A stretch of 64,000 bases of DNA from Teretinema zuelzerae (GCF_021021555.1 NZ_JAINWA010000003.1:558001-622000); one strand, 5' to 3'. Shown: positions 51,661 through 60,843, numbered from the stretch's first letter. Notes: generated by a model not told the origin, from the letters alone. Made by a program: numbers and translations.

Positions 51661-52827
51661 CTACTCCCAGACCCGGTACCTTCCGCTCAGGGCCAGAAAG
51701 GCGAAAAGATACAGGCAATTATCGTAATACCGCCTGTCGCCGGTTCTCAACGGCTCGTTCCAGAATCTTTCGACCCACTCGGCAGCCAGCGCTTTCACGG
51801 GATTCGAATCGCGCAGGGAAAGAGGACCTTCAACCGCGAGGGAAGCCTGGGCGGTGGTAGCAAGAATCGCCACCGGATGAAGCGCGCTCTGATCCAGGGG
51901 CGTGCCGTCCACCTCGTAAATTCTGTACGGATTGTCCTTGTTGACTACGCCGAGCGCGTATTGCAAGCGTTCTACGGCAGAGCGCTGCCCTTCGTCTTTT
52001 TTGCACCATTCATAGTCGAGGCCGATGTTCGCGGCGGTGCGGTAGGCGTCGCTGTAGAACCAGTCGTGCCGGTCCGCCGTCCAGGGGAGCTTCCTGCTCA
52101 TGGGAGAGCCGTCGAACTCCGCGTATTCGGCGTTCATTCCGGAAACCGGATGGCAGGCCTTGCTCAGATATTCCCTGCTGGCCACGGCAGCCTGGGCGAA
52201 AAATTCACGGTCTTCTTCGTACGCCCATTCGGCGAAGCATTCGTAAAAATGCGGCAGATGATACGACGGATCCGTAAAGTCGCTGCCCGGAACGAACAGA
52301 ATCTGCTTGTTGCCGAGATTCCACATCGGCGTTCCGAATCTGCCGCCGCTTCCCTTGTGCAGGCACGCGCGCAGGATCTCCTTCGCCTCATGGGAATACG
52401 CAAAAACGCCTTCGCCGTCGCCCCATCTATGCGACGCGAAGAACAGGGCCAGGGCGAAGTACTCTTCGCCGTCGGGTGCCGGACCGTCGGAATTGCGCAC
52501 GCCGTTCGTAGCGCAGGACCAGGCGAAATAGCCTTCGTTAAAGCCCTCTTCCATGAACATGTAGGTTTTCGACCATTTCCAGATTCTGTCGAATTCTTCC
52601 TTCATATCCAGCTGGACGCACATCATCATGCCGTAGGACATTCCTTCCGTGCGCGCGTCGTGGTTACCCGTATCTTCCAGATAGCCCATGTCGCACCCCG
52701 CTGTGAAATATACTTTGTCCGGACCATAAAAAAATTCGTCGACTATGCATCGTAATCTCTGTTCAATTTCCTTTTCGCTCTTCCCGATCTCCGCGAACAC
52801 GTTGCGATACCTGCGTTCAGTTTTCAT
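51661..52827 (-). CDS. GH8 reducing-end xylose-releasing exo-oligoxylanase (Rex)
   Basis: The 388-residue protein lacks a signal peptide and matches the Rex subgroup of glycoside hydrolase family 8, with the stretch GYLEDTGNHDARTEGMSYGMM carrying the proton donor Glu61. Known enzymes of the group (EC 3.2.1.156) remove xylose from the reducing end of xylo-oligosaccharides in the cytoplasm. Its ATG overlaps the stop of the upstream permease gene, so uptake and hydrolysis are coupled in one operon. Confidence 0.92.
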   Translation of the reverse strand: MKTERRYRNVFAEIGKSEKEIEQRLRCIVDEFFYGPDKVYFTAGCDMGYLEDTGNHDARTEGMSYGMMMCVQLDMKEEFDRIWKWSKTYMFMEEGFNEGYFAWSCATNGVRNSDGPAPDGEEYFALALFFASHRWGDGEGVFAYSHEAKEILRACLHKGSGGRFGTPMWNLGNKQILFVPGSDFTDPSYHLPHFYECFAEWAYEEDREFFAQAAVASREYLSKACHPVSGMNAEYAEFDGSPMSRKLPWTADRHDWFYSDAYRTAANIGLDYEWCKKDEGQRSAVERLQYALGVVNKDNPYRIYEVDGTPLDQSALHPVAILATTAQASLAVEGPLSLRDSNPVKALAAEWVERFWNEPLRTGDRRYYDNCLYLFAFLALSGRYRVWE

Positions 52828-53726
52828 TCCTTCACTCCCCCGATGTTCACGCCGACGACGAAATACCGCTGCATGAACGGATAGATGAATAGTATCGGAG
52901 CCGATGCGATTACGGTTATGGCGGCGCGGATGCTTACCGGCGTTACGAGGCTCGACGTTTTCGCCAGGGCCATGGCGCCTACCTCGCCTGAACTCCGCGC
53001 CTGCGACTGGCTCGACTGCAGATATTCCATGAGCTTGTATTGCAGCGTGTGCAGGTTGACCTTCGAGGAAGCGTAGATGAGCGTATCGAACCAGGAGTTC
53101 CAGGAACCGACAGCCACGAACAGGCCGACCGTCGCGAGCACCGGCATGCTCAGCGGAATGATCATGCTGAAAAAGATTTTCAAGTCCCCGCCGCCGTCCA
53201 TCCTGACTGACTCGATCACGCTTTCCGGGATGGTTTTCAGGTATGTCCTGATGACCAGAAAGTTGAACGCGTTCACCATGCCGGGAATGACATAGACCCA
53301 GAACGAATTGAGAAGGCCGAGATTCTTGATGAGGAAGTAGGTCGGTATGAGGCCTGCGTTGATGTACATGGAAATCACCAGAATCATCGTAAACGGTTTA
53401 CGAAACATGAAATTCGGCCGGGACAGCACATAGGCTATCATCGCGGTCAAAAACACGTTGACGAACATGTTGATCGACGTTCGCGCGACCGAGACGAAAA
53501 ACGCATGGAAAATGGTACCGGTGGAAAAAACCATTTTATAGTTCTGAAGGGTGAAGCGCCGCGGATACAGCGTAACGCCGCCCCGCACAGTGTCCACCGC
53601 CTCGTTGAAGGAAACGGCCACGGTGTTCCAGAACGGATAGAGCATCAGAACGGAGAAGGCGATCATAAAGGCGGTGTTCAGCGAAGTGAAAATCCGCTCC
53701 TCGTAGTGTCTTTTTGACGCGATCAT
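52824..53726 (-). CDS. LplC/YtcP-type oligosaccharide ABC permease
   Basis: The 300-residue permease has six membrane segments and the features of the LplC group: FNEAVDTVRGGVTLYPRRFTLQNYKMVF near the N-terminus and the EAA-like loop PESVIESVRMDGGGDLKIFFSMIIPLSMP. It overlaps its neighbours by ATGA at both ends. Confidence 0.94.
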   Translation of the reverse strand: MIASKRHYEERIFTSLNTAFMIAFSVLMLYPFWNTVAVSFNEAVDTVRGGVTLYPRRFTLQNYKMVFSTGTIFHAFFVSVARTSINMFVNVFLTAMIAYVLSRPNFMFRKPFTMILVISMYINAGLIPTYFLIKNLGLLNSFWVYVIPGMVNAFNFLVIRTYLKTIPESVIESVRMDGGGDLKIFFSMIIPLSMPVLATVGLFVAVGSWNSWFDTLIYASSKVNLHTLQYKLMEYLQSSQSQARSSGEVGAMALAKTSSLVTPVSIRAAITVIASAPILFIYPFMQRYFVVGVNIGGVKE

Positions 53727-54664
53727 ATCAGTCGTTCCTCCCCTGCGCGCTTGGCGAATTCATTCGCGAGGAATATCAGCGAAATATTCACCACATTCTT
53801 GAAAAGACCGGCGGCTGTAGCGAGCGAATAATTCGACCGCTGCAGGCCGTACATCAGCACGTATATGTCTATCGTATCGGAAACATCCTGGACGAGACCG
53901 TTGCGAAGCAGGTATTGCATTTCGAAACCCGCGTCCAGTATATGTCCGACGCTCATAATCAACAAAATGATAATCGTCGGCTTGATGCTCGGCAGCGTGA
54001 TGTGCAGCATCTTTTGCCAACGGTTGCATCCGTCTATCTCGGCCGCTTCGTAGAGGGTCGGATCGATGCCCGAGATCGCCGCCAGATAGATGATGGTGTT
54101 CCATCCCAATTCCTTCCACACGTAGGTTCCCCCGACGACGCCCCAGAAATAGTTCGGCTCGGACAGCCACAGGATGGGTTCGTCGATCAGCTGAAGATAC
54201 ATGAGAAGATTATTGAGCGCCCCGTCTTCCACGGAGAGCATCGTAGAAACCAAACCGGTTACGATAACCCACGACAGGAAGTGGGGAAGATAGGAAACAG
54301 TCTGGACAAGGCGCTTGAAGGAAATATTCTTGAGCTCGTTGAGGAGCAGCGCGAACGCTATCGCGGAAATAAAGCCGAGCGTCGTATTTATCAGGCTCAT
54401 CATTACCGTGTTCCGCACCGTCTGCAGGAATACGGGATCAGAAAAAAGAAATTTGAACCATCTCAGGCCGACCCATTCCTGGTTCAGGAAGGATTTCGCC
54501 GGGCGGAAATTCTGGAAAGCCATAGTCCAGCCCCACAGCGGAACATAAGAAAAAAGGATTACATAAAGAATGATTGGAACCGACATTATCAGCAATTGGC
54601 GTTGCGTCCCCGCGGTTTTGATCAGTTTCTGGATTCGTATCGACGGAATAATGTGCTTTTGCAT
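53723..54664 (-). CDS. LplB-type oligosaccharide ABC permease
   Basis: The 313-residue permease has six membrane segments and the LplB features SYVPLWGWTMAFQNFRPAKSF and the loop DPTLYEAAEIDGCNRWQKMLHITLPSIKP. It is the second gene of the operon, 98 bp after the binding protein. Confidence 0.94.
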   Translation of the reverse strand: MQKHIIPSIRIQKLIKTAGTQRQLLIMSVPIILYVILFSYVPLWGWTMAFQNFRPAKSFLNQEWVGLRWFKFLFSDPVFLQTVRNTVMMSLINTTLGFISAIAFALLLNELKNISFKRLVQTVSYLPHFLSWVIVTGLVSTMLSVEDGALNNLLMYLQLIDEPILWLSEPNYFWGVVGGTYVWKELGWNTIIYLAAISGIDPTLYEAAEIDGCNRWQKMLHITLPSIKPTIIILLIMSVGHILDAGFEMQYLLRNGLVQDVSDTIDIYVLMYGLQRSNYSLATAAGLFKNVVNISLIFLANEFAKRAGEERLI

Positions 54665-54762
54665 GGGACCTCCGGAGTGTATTCCCGCGATAAGATGCGA
54701 GACAGGCTGGCGAAAAAGAAAACCCGTACGGGGAGGAGATTCCCGTACGGGCGGAGATTGGA

Positions 54763-56415
54763 TTACTTGGCGCTCCAGGCGGCAATGCGCTTGGAAACCT
54801 GATCCTGCATATAGGCTTCGTAGATTTCGATTCCGTTGGCCTTCATCTGGGCGGCGTATTCAGCCCAGACGCCTTCGAACTCGGCGGGAGAAGCAAGAAT
54901 AACCTTCGGCAGATACTTGCGCATGGTCTGGTCGCAGCGCTGGAGGGCGATCTGAGCGTCCGATCCGTCGGGAGGATTGGGAAGATTCCAGGTGGGATAC
55001 CAGATGTCGTTCGGCGGAGGATTCTTGTCCATGAGTTCGGCGTTGCTCGTCACGCCGTACGCGGCCCACAGTTCCTTGTCTTCCGGGCGGGCAAGAGCCT
55101 CGCGCTCGGGATAGTAGTTGACCAGGTCGGCCGGATAACCGTCGTTGAACGAACCTTCCCAGGTCGGGAATACGTCGCGAATGAGCAGGGCGCGATTCTG
55201 TTCCTGCCAGGTGACATTATCCCAGTTGGCGCGCTGCTCGGGAGTGCGATAGGGTTCGCCCTTGTCGTTGCGCTGCCAGTCCTCGCCTTCGATGCCCCAT
55301 TCGATGGTGCGCTGAACTTCTTCGCTCATCAGGTCGTTCAGGAATTGCACGATGCGGACGGGATCCTTCGCCTTGACGCTGATGCCGACTCCGCGTCCGA
55401 GATTGGGCACGGGCACGTCGCGGTAGCGGGGCTTGATGTTTTCGTCGAATACGATCGGAAGCGGAGCCATGGTCCGGTTGTATTCGCCGGAATCGCGGAG
55501 GGCGTCGTCGGCTGTCTGGAACTGCCAGCGCTGGTCATGAATGCCGAGCACGCGGCCGGAAGCGATCTTCGCCAGATACTGGTCGTAGTTGTCGGTGAAG
55601 GACGCCTTGTCGACGAAGCCCAGGGCGTTCAGTTCGTTGAGCTTCTTGAACCAGCGCTTGGACATGTCCTGTGTAAAGAAAGTCTTGTACGCATGGGTCT
55701 TGGGATCCACGACGCCGTTTCCGTCGTTCGGATTTCCGGCGAGGAAGTTCGGCGGGTTCCACATGCAGAACGCGTGCCAGTCGTAGGTCAGAATGGTAAA
55801 GGGGATGGTTTTCTGTCCGTTGATGGTCGGATGCTTTTTCGCGTAGTCGATGATCAGATCGAAGTACTGATCCATCGTCTTGATCTTCGGGTATCCGGCT
55901 TCCTTCAGAATTTCCTTCTGGATCCACATGGCGGATGCGCCGTAGTACGGGCTTTGATCCTTGTTCCGGGTGATTCCCCAGTTCGTCAGATAGTAGATGT
56001 GGCCGTCGGGAGAGCGAAGCTTTTCCCATTGATCGCCGAAATGAGCCTTCACGTTCGGAGCGTATTTCTCAACCAGATCCTCGAGGGGGATCAGGGCGCC
56101 GGCATCGATGAACTGGGTTTCGTTGATCTGTATCAGGTCGGGATAATCGCCGCCGGCGATCATGACGCCGCGCTTCTGCGCGATTTCTCCGACGAGGATG
56201 TCCCACTCGAAGGTAACGCCGAGTTTCTCCTGCAGATACTTATACACCTTATTGTCGGCGTTCGGCTGCTGCCGCGCGGCCTCGGTGAATACCGTCAGCG
56301 TGATCGGCTTCTTCTCGCCCGCCGCGGCTGAATCGGCTTTTTTCGCGCAGGAAACGCTTGCCAACGCCAATACGGCGGTTACGCACAGGAGCGTCTTTTG
56401 CAATGTTCTTTTCAT
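54763..56415 (-). CDS. LplA-type oligosaccharide-binding lipoprotein
   Basis: The 550-residue lipoprotein has the lipobox ASVSC (Cys23) followed by an acidic-Ala spacer and a large family 1-type binding fold with VFTEAARQQPNADNKVYKYLQEKLGVTFEWD. Such long binding proteins pair with LplB/LplC permeases and bind oligosaccharides such as aldouronates or xylo-oligosaccharides. AGGAGG precedes the ATG. It is the first gene of the operon ending in GH8, and no dedicated ATPase is present. Confidence 0.93.
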   Translation of the reverse strand: MKRTLQKTLLCVTAVLALASVSCAKKADSAAAGEKKPITLTVFTEAARQQPNADNKVYKYLQEKLGVTFEWDILVGEIAQKRGVMIAGGDYPDLIQINETQFIDAGALIPLEDLVEKYAPNVKAHFGDQWEKLRSPDGHIYYLTNWGITRNKDQSPYYGASAMWIQKEILKEAGYPKIKTMDQYFDLIIDYAKKHPTINGQKTIPFTILTYDWHAFCMWNPPNFLAGNPNDGNGVVDPKTHAYKTFFTQDMSKRWFKKLNELNALGFVDKASFTDNYDQYLAKIASGRVLGIHDQRWQFQTADDALRDSGEYNRTMAPLPIVFDENIKPRYRDVPVPNLGRGVGISVKAKDPVRIVQFLNDLMSEEVQRTIEWGIEGEDWQRNDKGEPYRTPEQRANWDNVTWQEQNRALLIRDVFPTWEGSFNDGYPADLVNYYPEREALARPEDKELWAAYGVTSNAELMDKNPPPNDIWYPTWNLPNPPDGSDAQIALQRCDQTMRKYLPKVILASPAEFEGVWAEYAAQMKANGIEIYEAYMQDQVSKRIAAWSAK

Positions 56416-56474
56416 TTCATCCTCCTTAAAAAACTCAAAAAATCCGTGTATCGGAACAAGGGCTATTTTACGAT

Positions 56475-56503
56475 CGAATATTTCCGCTTCATATCGGATA
56501 TTT
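56475..56503 (-). promoter_or_regulatory. Direct repeats upstream of the LplABC-GH8 operon
   Basis: CGAATATTT (56475-56483) and CGGATATTT (56495-56503) are direct repeats 20 bp apart, about 60-90 bp upstream of the binding-protein start. ATTTTAC also occurs on both sides (56465-56471 and 56500-56506). Two-turn spacing suits a dimeric response regulator. Confidence 0.45.
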
Positions 56504-56672
56504 TACCTATCCTTGATTTTTTCCAACACCTGCGCGTTTTTAGCCGTAGTATATGTATATGGAAACGATGAGGAACGCTTTGCGCATGCGTGTACGGCGT
56601 TTTTCGGCGAAGGCGGCAAAGCCCTCGCCTATCGACAGTAAACAACCGGCAAGGCCGGAAAAGGAGTTTTAT

Positions 56673-57155
56673 ATGGGAAAGAAAATCATCGCATCATGGA
56701 TCATCGGATGCGCGGGCATCGCCTTCCTCGTCGTCATGGCAGGCGGCGCCGGAAAAATACCGGCCTTCATCGATTTGCCAGGCTTCATGATCGCGGCGCT
56801 GCTGCCGTTCGCAACTGCGCTCGCCTTGTTCGGTACGGGAAAAACGGGAACGGCGTTCTCTGCTCCCTTTAAGCAAGCTGCGCTCAAAAGCGAACTGGAA
56901 ACCTCCGCGGCGTTCTTTAAAACACTCATGGGTTTCATCGCCGCGTATTCTACGCTCGCCTTTACCGTCGGCTTCGTCATGATCATGATTTACGCGGCGG
57001 ACGGCGCGAGCACGGGACAGATCGGTGTAAACCTCGCGATCGCCATTCTCAGCTTTTTCTATGCGTCTGTTTGCGCGATTATCGTCGTGCTGCCCCTCTC
57101 GGCCGCCGCGCGGATACGGCTCAGCGAATGCAGAGCCGAGGAAGCCGGCGCATGA
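56673..57155 (+). CDS. MotA-like small membrane protein of unknown function
   Basis: The 160-residue protein has four membrane segments. GKIPAFIDLPGFMIAALLPF resembles the start of MotA, and NLAIAILSFFYASVCAIIVVLPL resembles the last MotA helices, but the large cytoplasmic domain of MotA is missing. AAGGAG lies 7 nt before the ATG at 56673; a longer frame from 56553 starts in the promoter region. Its stop overlaps the ACT protein start (ATGA). The role may be a small ion channel or scaffold; this is a guess from shape. Confidence 0.7.
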   Translation: MGKKIIASWIIGCAGIAFLVVMAGGAGKIPAFIDLPGFMIAALLPFATALALFGTGKTGTAFSAPFKQAALKSELETSAAFFKTLMGFIAAYSTLAFTVGFVMIMIYAADGASTGQIGVNLAIAILSFFYASVCAIIVVLPLSAAARIRLSECRAEEAGA

Positions 57156-57565
57156 GCGGAATCACGGATTTGGAAACCCTGCTCGCCTCCCTCGATCCGG
57201 TGCTCTGCCCGGCTCGCTACGCCTTCCGTTCATGCGGAAAGGAGGAAGCGTCCGCTTTGATGGCCGCGGATGGAAACGATGAAGAGCCGTTCGCCTTCAT
57301 CCGCGAGGAGGAAGGCTGGACAGTCATTCTGCCGCTCGGAGAAAATCATCCTGCGGCTGAAGCCGACTCCGCTTCCGCCGCCGCGATGAAGCGAATCACG
57401 CTCAACGTCCACTCGAGCCTCGAAGCGGTTGGACTGACGGCCCATGTCTCGCGGGTTCTCGCCGGGCGGAACATCAGCGCGAACGTGGTCGCGGGATTTT
57501 ACCACGACCACATATTCGTGCCGGAAGACCGCGCCGAAGAAGCGCTCGCGGCGCTTACAACCTAG
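57152..57565 (+). CDS. ACT-domain protein
   Basis: The 137-residue protein has an N-terminal half with CGKEEASALMAADGNDEEPFAFIREEEGWTVI-type segments and a C-terminal ACT domain (about residues 75-135: SLEAVGLTAHVSRVLAGRNISANVVAGFYHDHIFV). ACT domains bind amino acids. It is translationally coupled to the MotA-like gene. Its 3' end overlaps the convergent CoA-disulfide reductase gene by 11 bp. Confidence 0.85.
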   Translation: MSGITDLETLLASLDPVLCPARYAFRSCGKEEASALMAADGNDEEPFAFIREEEGWTVILPLGENHPAAEADSASAAAMKRITLNVHSSLEAVGLTAHVSRVLAGRNISANVVAGFYHDHIFVPEDRAEEALAALTT

Positions 57566-59567
57566 CCATCATGTCGTGGAGGCCGCCGCCGTTTTCTACG
57601 TTGGTAAAACCCATCTGCGCGAGAACGCGGCGCGCGTAGGCGGAGCGGGCCCCGGAAGCGCAGTAGACGATCACTTCCCTGTCCTTCGCGCCGATCAAGT
57701 CTTCCGCCTTGTAGGGAAGATCGTCAAGCGGCAAACTGGTTGCGCCGGGAACGGCGCCCATGCTGAATTCCTCCCAGGTGCGCACATCGAGAATAAGAGG
57801 GCCCTCGGAAGAAACCTCTCCGGCGTCGCCCGAGCCGTCTTCGCTTCCGGCCGCTTCCGAGCGTTCGTCTTCCACGCTTTTTTTCTCGACCGGAAAGAGT
57901 CCTGCTCCGAGCCGGGCGAACGGCAAAGCCCTCGCATGGCGCTCAAGAGAAATATATCCGCCAGAAAGATTGAATACCCGGTCGAATCCCGCGGCCTTGA
58001 GCATCCGCAGCGACACATGGCCCTTCTGGCCGTCCTCGCTGATCAGGAGGATGGGATGGTCTTTCGGCAGCTGATCGTAGTTCTCCCGCAAAATGTTCTG
58101 GCTCAGATTGTTCGAGCCTTCGAGATGCGCCTTGCGGAACGATAGAGGATCGCGGAGATCGATGACCAGCGGCTCGTTTTCGATCACGAAGGATTCAAGA
58201 TTCTGAGCCAGCACGGACGGGCTGAATCCGCTGCGATGGTTTTCGCCGGCGAAAGCCGCCATGTGAACCGGGCCGTTGGGACTATTGAACGGAGGAGCGT
58301 AGGCAAGATCGAGTTCTTCCAGATCGGAAAGAGCAAGGCCTCCGGCGATCGCCGTCGCGAGCACGTCTATCCGCTTATCCACGCCGACCCGGCCCGCCGC
58401 CTGTGCGCCGAGAATTTTTCCGGATTCTTTTTCGAACACCAGCATCAAGCTCACCTTGGAGGATCCCGGATAATACGAGGTGTGGCTTGCCTTATGGACA
58501 ACCACGGCGTCTGCGTCGAAACCGGCGTCGCGCGCCTGCTTCAGATTAAGGCCCGTGGAACCGGCGACCGCGCCGAAAAGCTTCACAACGGACGTACCGC
58601 TCGCGCCTTTATAGCGCTTGTTTCCGCCGACCGCGTTCTCTCCCGCTATCCGTCCCTGTCGATTCGCGGGGCCGGCGAGCGGAATGCGCGTCTTTCGCCC
58701 GTTCACGCGATTTTCTATTTCAACCATATCGCCGGCGGCGTAGATATTCTCGTCGCTGGTTTGCAGGCGGTCGTCCACCAGAAGGCCTCCGGCCGTTCCG
58801 ATCGCGAGCCCCGCGTCCTGAGCCAGCTTGAGGGTCGGACGAACTCCGACCGAAAGCAGCACCATATCGGCGGGGAGAATGCTTCCGTCGCTGATCTTCA
58901 CACCGTTTTTTTCAATCGCCTGCAAGCCCTTTCCCAGATGCAATGTCACCCCGTAATCGAGGAGCTCCTTCTCCAGAAAGCCCGCCATCTCCGCTTCAAG
59001 GAGGGGCATTATCTGAGGGGCCATCTCGACAAGCTGCACCTGCATGCCCCGTTTTGCCAGGGCCTCCACCATTTCAAGGCCGATAAAGCCGCCGCCTACG
59101 ACGACCGCCGTGCGGGGAGAGTTTTCCTTGATGAAGGAATTGATTTTATCCATATCGTCGAGGGTCCACAGCTGAAACACGTTTTTCCTGTCCACCCCGG
59201 GCAGCGGCGGAACAATGGGGTTTCCGCCCTGGGCCAAAATGAGCGCGTCGTATTTGAAAGTCAGTTTCTTTCCGTTCTTTTTATTGACCGCGCTTACCGA
59301 TTTCGCCGCGCGGTCTATCGCGGACACTTCCGTCGCGGTATGCACGTTCACGCGATACTGATCGTGAAACGTCTCGGGGCTTGCGAGAATCAGATCGGAA
59401 CGGTTTTTCACGTCGCCGCCGATAAAATACGGCAGCCCGCAGTTGGCGAAGGAAACATCGTCCCCTGCTTCCAAAAGGGTTATATCCGCTTCGCCGTCGA
59501 GCCTTCTGGCCCGGGCCGCGGCAGTCGCTCCCGCCGCCACGCCGCCGATGATCAAAATCCGTTTCAT
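57555..59567 (-). CDS. CoA-disulfide-reductase-like flavoenzyme with two rhodanese domains
   Basis: The 670-residue protein has a pyridine nucleotide-disulfide oxidoreductase core (about residues 1-445) with GGVAAGATAAARARR for FAD and active-site Cys43 in ANCGLP, then two rhodanese-like domains. The first (about 465-550) has LLISEDGQKGH where the catalytic loop should be and lacks the cysteine. The second (about 590-670) has YCASGARS with Cys636. Family members reduce CoA disulfide, polysulfide or persulfide using NAD(P)H. AGGAG lies 7 nt before the ATG at 59567; the frame that extends to 59828 crosses the divergent promoter and is rejected. Confidence 0.92.
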   Translation of the reverse strand: MKRILIIGGVAAGATAAARARRLDGEADITLLEAGDDVSFANCGLPYFIGGDVKNRSDLILASPETFHDQYRVNVHTATEVSAIDRAAKSVSAVNKKNGKKLTFKYDALILAQGGNPIVPPLPGVDRKNVFQLWTLDDMDKINSFIKENSPRTAVVVGGGFIGLEMVEALAKRGMQVQLVEMAPQIMPLLEAEMAGFLEKELLDYGVTLHLGKGLQAIEKNGVKISDGSILPADMVLLSVGVRPTLKLAQDAGLAIGTAGGLLVDDRLQTSDENIYAAGDMVEIENRVNGRKTRIPLAGPANRQGRIAGENAVGGNKRYKGASGTSVVKLFGAVAGSTGLNLKQARDAGFDADAVVVHKASHTSYYPGSSKVSLMLVFEKESGKILGAQAAGRVGVDKRIDVLATAIAGGLALSDLEELDLAYAPPFNSPNGPVHMAAFAGENHRSGFSPSVLAQNLESFVIENEPLVIDLRDPLSFRKAHLEGSNNLSQNILRENYDQLPKDHPILLISEDGQKGHVSLRMLKAAGFDRVFNLSGGYISLERHARALPFARLGAGLFPVEKKSVEDERSEAAGSEDGSGDAGEVSSEGPLILDVRTWEEFSMGAVPGATSLPLDDLPYKAEDLIGAKDREVIVYCASGARSAYARRVLAQMGFTNVENGGGLHDMMARL

Positions 59568-59654
59568 GGTGCATCTCCTCTCAATACGTACATCATACGG
59601 AATCATGCGGGGCGCTTCAGTGATAAAGTCACCGCAAAGCGGCGCGCTCTTATT

Positions 59655-59666
59655 GTTTACGCAAAC
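59655..59666. promoter_or_regulatory. LacI-type operator
   Basis: GTTTACGCAAAC is symmetrical at 10 of 12 positions with a central CG, the hallmark of LacI-family sites. It lies 53 bp before the LacI-type gene and 88 bp before the divergent flavoenzyme gene, over a TTGTTT/TGATAA promoter-like pair, so autoregulation is likely. Confidence 0.6.
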
Positions 59667-59718
59667 CGCTTCATGATAAACTGCCGGGCATACACAACCC
59701 GGCAGAGAGGTAAAAATA

Positions 59719-60744
59719 ATGGCTGTTTCAATACGCGACATCGCGAAAAAAGCAAACGTATCCGCCGCGACGGTATCGCTCGTGCTCAACGACTGCGCAG
59801 GAGTCTCGGACGCCACGCGCAAACGCATAAAGGAACTGATCGCGGAGTCAGGCTACGTGCCCAACGCCCGCGCGCGATCCTTCTCCGTCGGCAGGGCCGG
59901 CGTCGTCGCCCTCATCACCCCGCCCTGGCAAGCCGCCCTCTCCGACCCCTATTACACCGAAATGATCCGCGGGGCCCTGGAAGCAGTCCGCGAACGCGAC
60001 CAGCAGCTCATCCTAGAAATCTGCGACCGCCGCTTCACCGAACACAAACTCTGGAAAAGCCTCTTCGACTCGAAAAAAATAGACGGCATGCTCATCGCCA
60101 CGCCCTACCTCGACCAGGACTATCTTCCGGAACTCTATCGCCTGGGCTACCCCGCCCTCCTCATAAACGGCGAACGCCCCGATCTTCCCCTCATGCCCTG
60201 CATCGGCTACGACGACTTCCTCTGCGGCGTGGAGGCAACGAATTTGCTGCTCCAGCTCGGCCATACCCGCATCGCGCACATATCGGGACCGGCGAACCAG
60301 GCTTCCGCCATATACCGGGTGAAAGGGTACCGGCGGGCGCTCGACAACGCCGGCGTCTCGATTCCCGAATCCTACATCGCCGACGGAAACTACATGCCCC
60401 TGGAAGCCAAGGCGGCCCTCATCCCCCTCCTCGAACTTCCCGCCCACCAACGCCCCACCGCCTTCTTCTGCGCGAACGACACCATGGCGGCTTCGGTCGT
60501 CACGGCGCTGCAGGAAAGAGGATTCCGCGTTCCGGACGACTTCTCCGTAATCGGCGTGGACGACAACCGCGTCGCCCGCGAAATCAAGCCCGAACTCACC
60601 ACCTTCCGCCAGGACATCTACAGCCTCTCGCACAAAGCCACCAACATCCTGCTGGACGCCATCGCCTCCAAGGACCCGACCATCCAATCCACCCGACTCC
60701 CCATGGAACTCGTCCAACGTAAATCCTGCGCGAGAAACAGGTAA
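59719..60744 (+). CDS. LacI-family transcriptional regulator
   Basis: The 341-residue protein has the N-terminal LacI helix-turn-helix (SIRDIAKKANVSAATVSLVLND) and hinge (GYVPNARARSFSVGR), then a sugar-binding effector domain with FFCANDTMAASVV and VIGVDDNRVAREIKPELTTFRQD. AGAGAGG precedes the ATG. It lies directly upstream of the GH9 cellulase gene on the same strand and divergent from the flavoenzyme; the cellulase is a plausible target. Confidence 0.94.
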   Translation: MAVSIRDIAKKANVSAATVSLVLNDCAGVSDATRKRIKELIAESGYVPNARARSFSVGRAGVVALITPPWQAALSDPYYTEMIRGALEAVRERDQQLILEICDRRFTEHKLWKSLFDSKKIDGMLIATPYLDQDYLPELYRLGYPALLINGERPDLPLMPCIGYDDFLCGVEATNLLLQLGHTRIAHISGPANQASAIYRVKGYRRALDNAGVSIPESYIADGNYMPLEAKAALIPLLELPAHQRPTAFFCANDTMAASVVTALQERGFRVPDDFSVIGVDDNRVAREIKPELTTFRQDIYSLSHKATNILLDAIASKDPTIQSTRLPMELVQRKSCARNR

Positions 60745-60757
60745 AAAGTTTTCAAGG

Positions 60758-60843
60758 ACTCAAGGCCGAGGCAGAACAGGCCCCGGCCGGCGCGGGCGGG
60801 AAGGCCGGAGCCCCCGGCACGGAGGTCCCTGCAGGGGCGTATC
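60758..60843 (+). repeat. Intergenic repeat, copy B
   Basis: The element starts ACTCAAGGCCGAGGCAG, has the core AGGCCGGAGCCCCCGGCAC and ends CCCTGCAGGGGCG. Its central stem is GCCGG/CCGGC where copies A and C have ACGCG/CGCGT, so both arms changed together. It begins 13 nt after the stop of the LacI-type gene. Confidence 0.8.

Noticed and set aside
58236-60722. Very long plus-strand frame across the flavoenzyme and LacI genes
   Set aside because: It runs antisense to one real gene and out of frame through another, with an Arg/Pro/His-rich composition.
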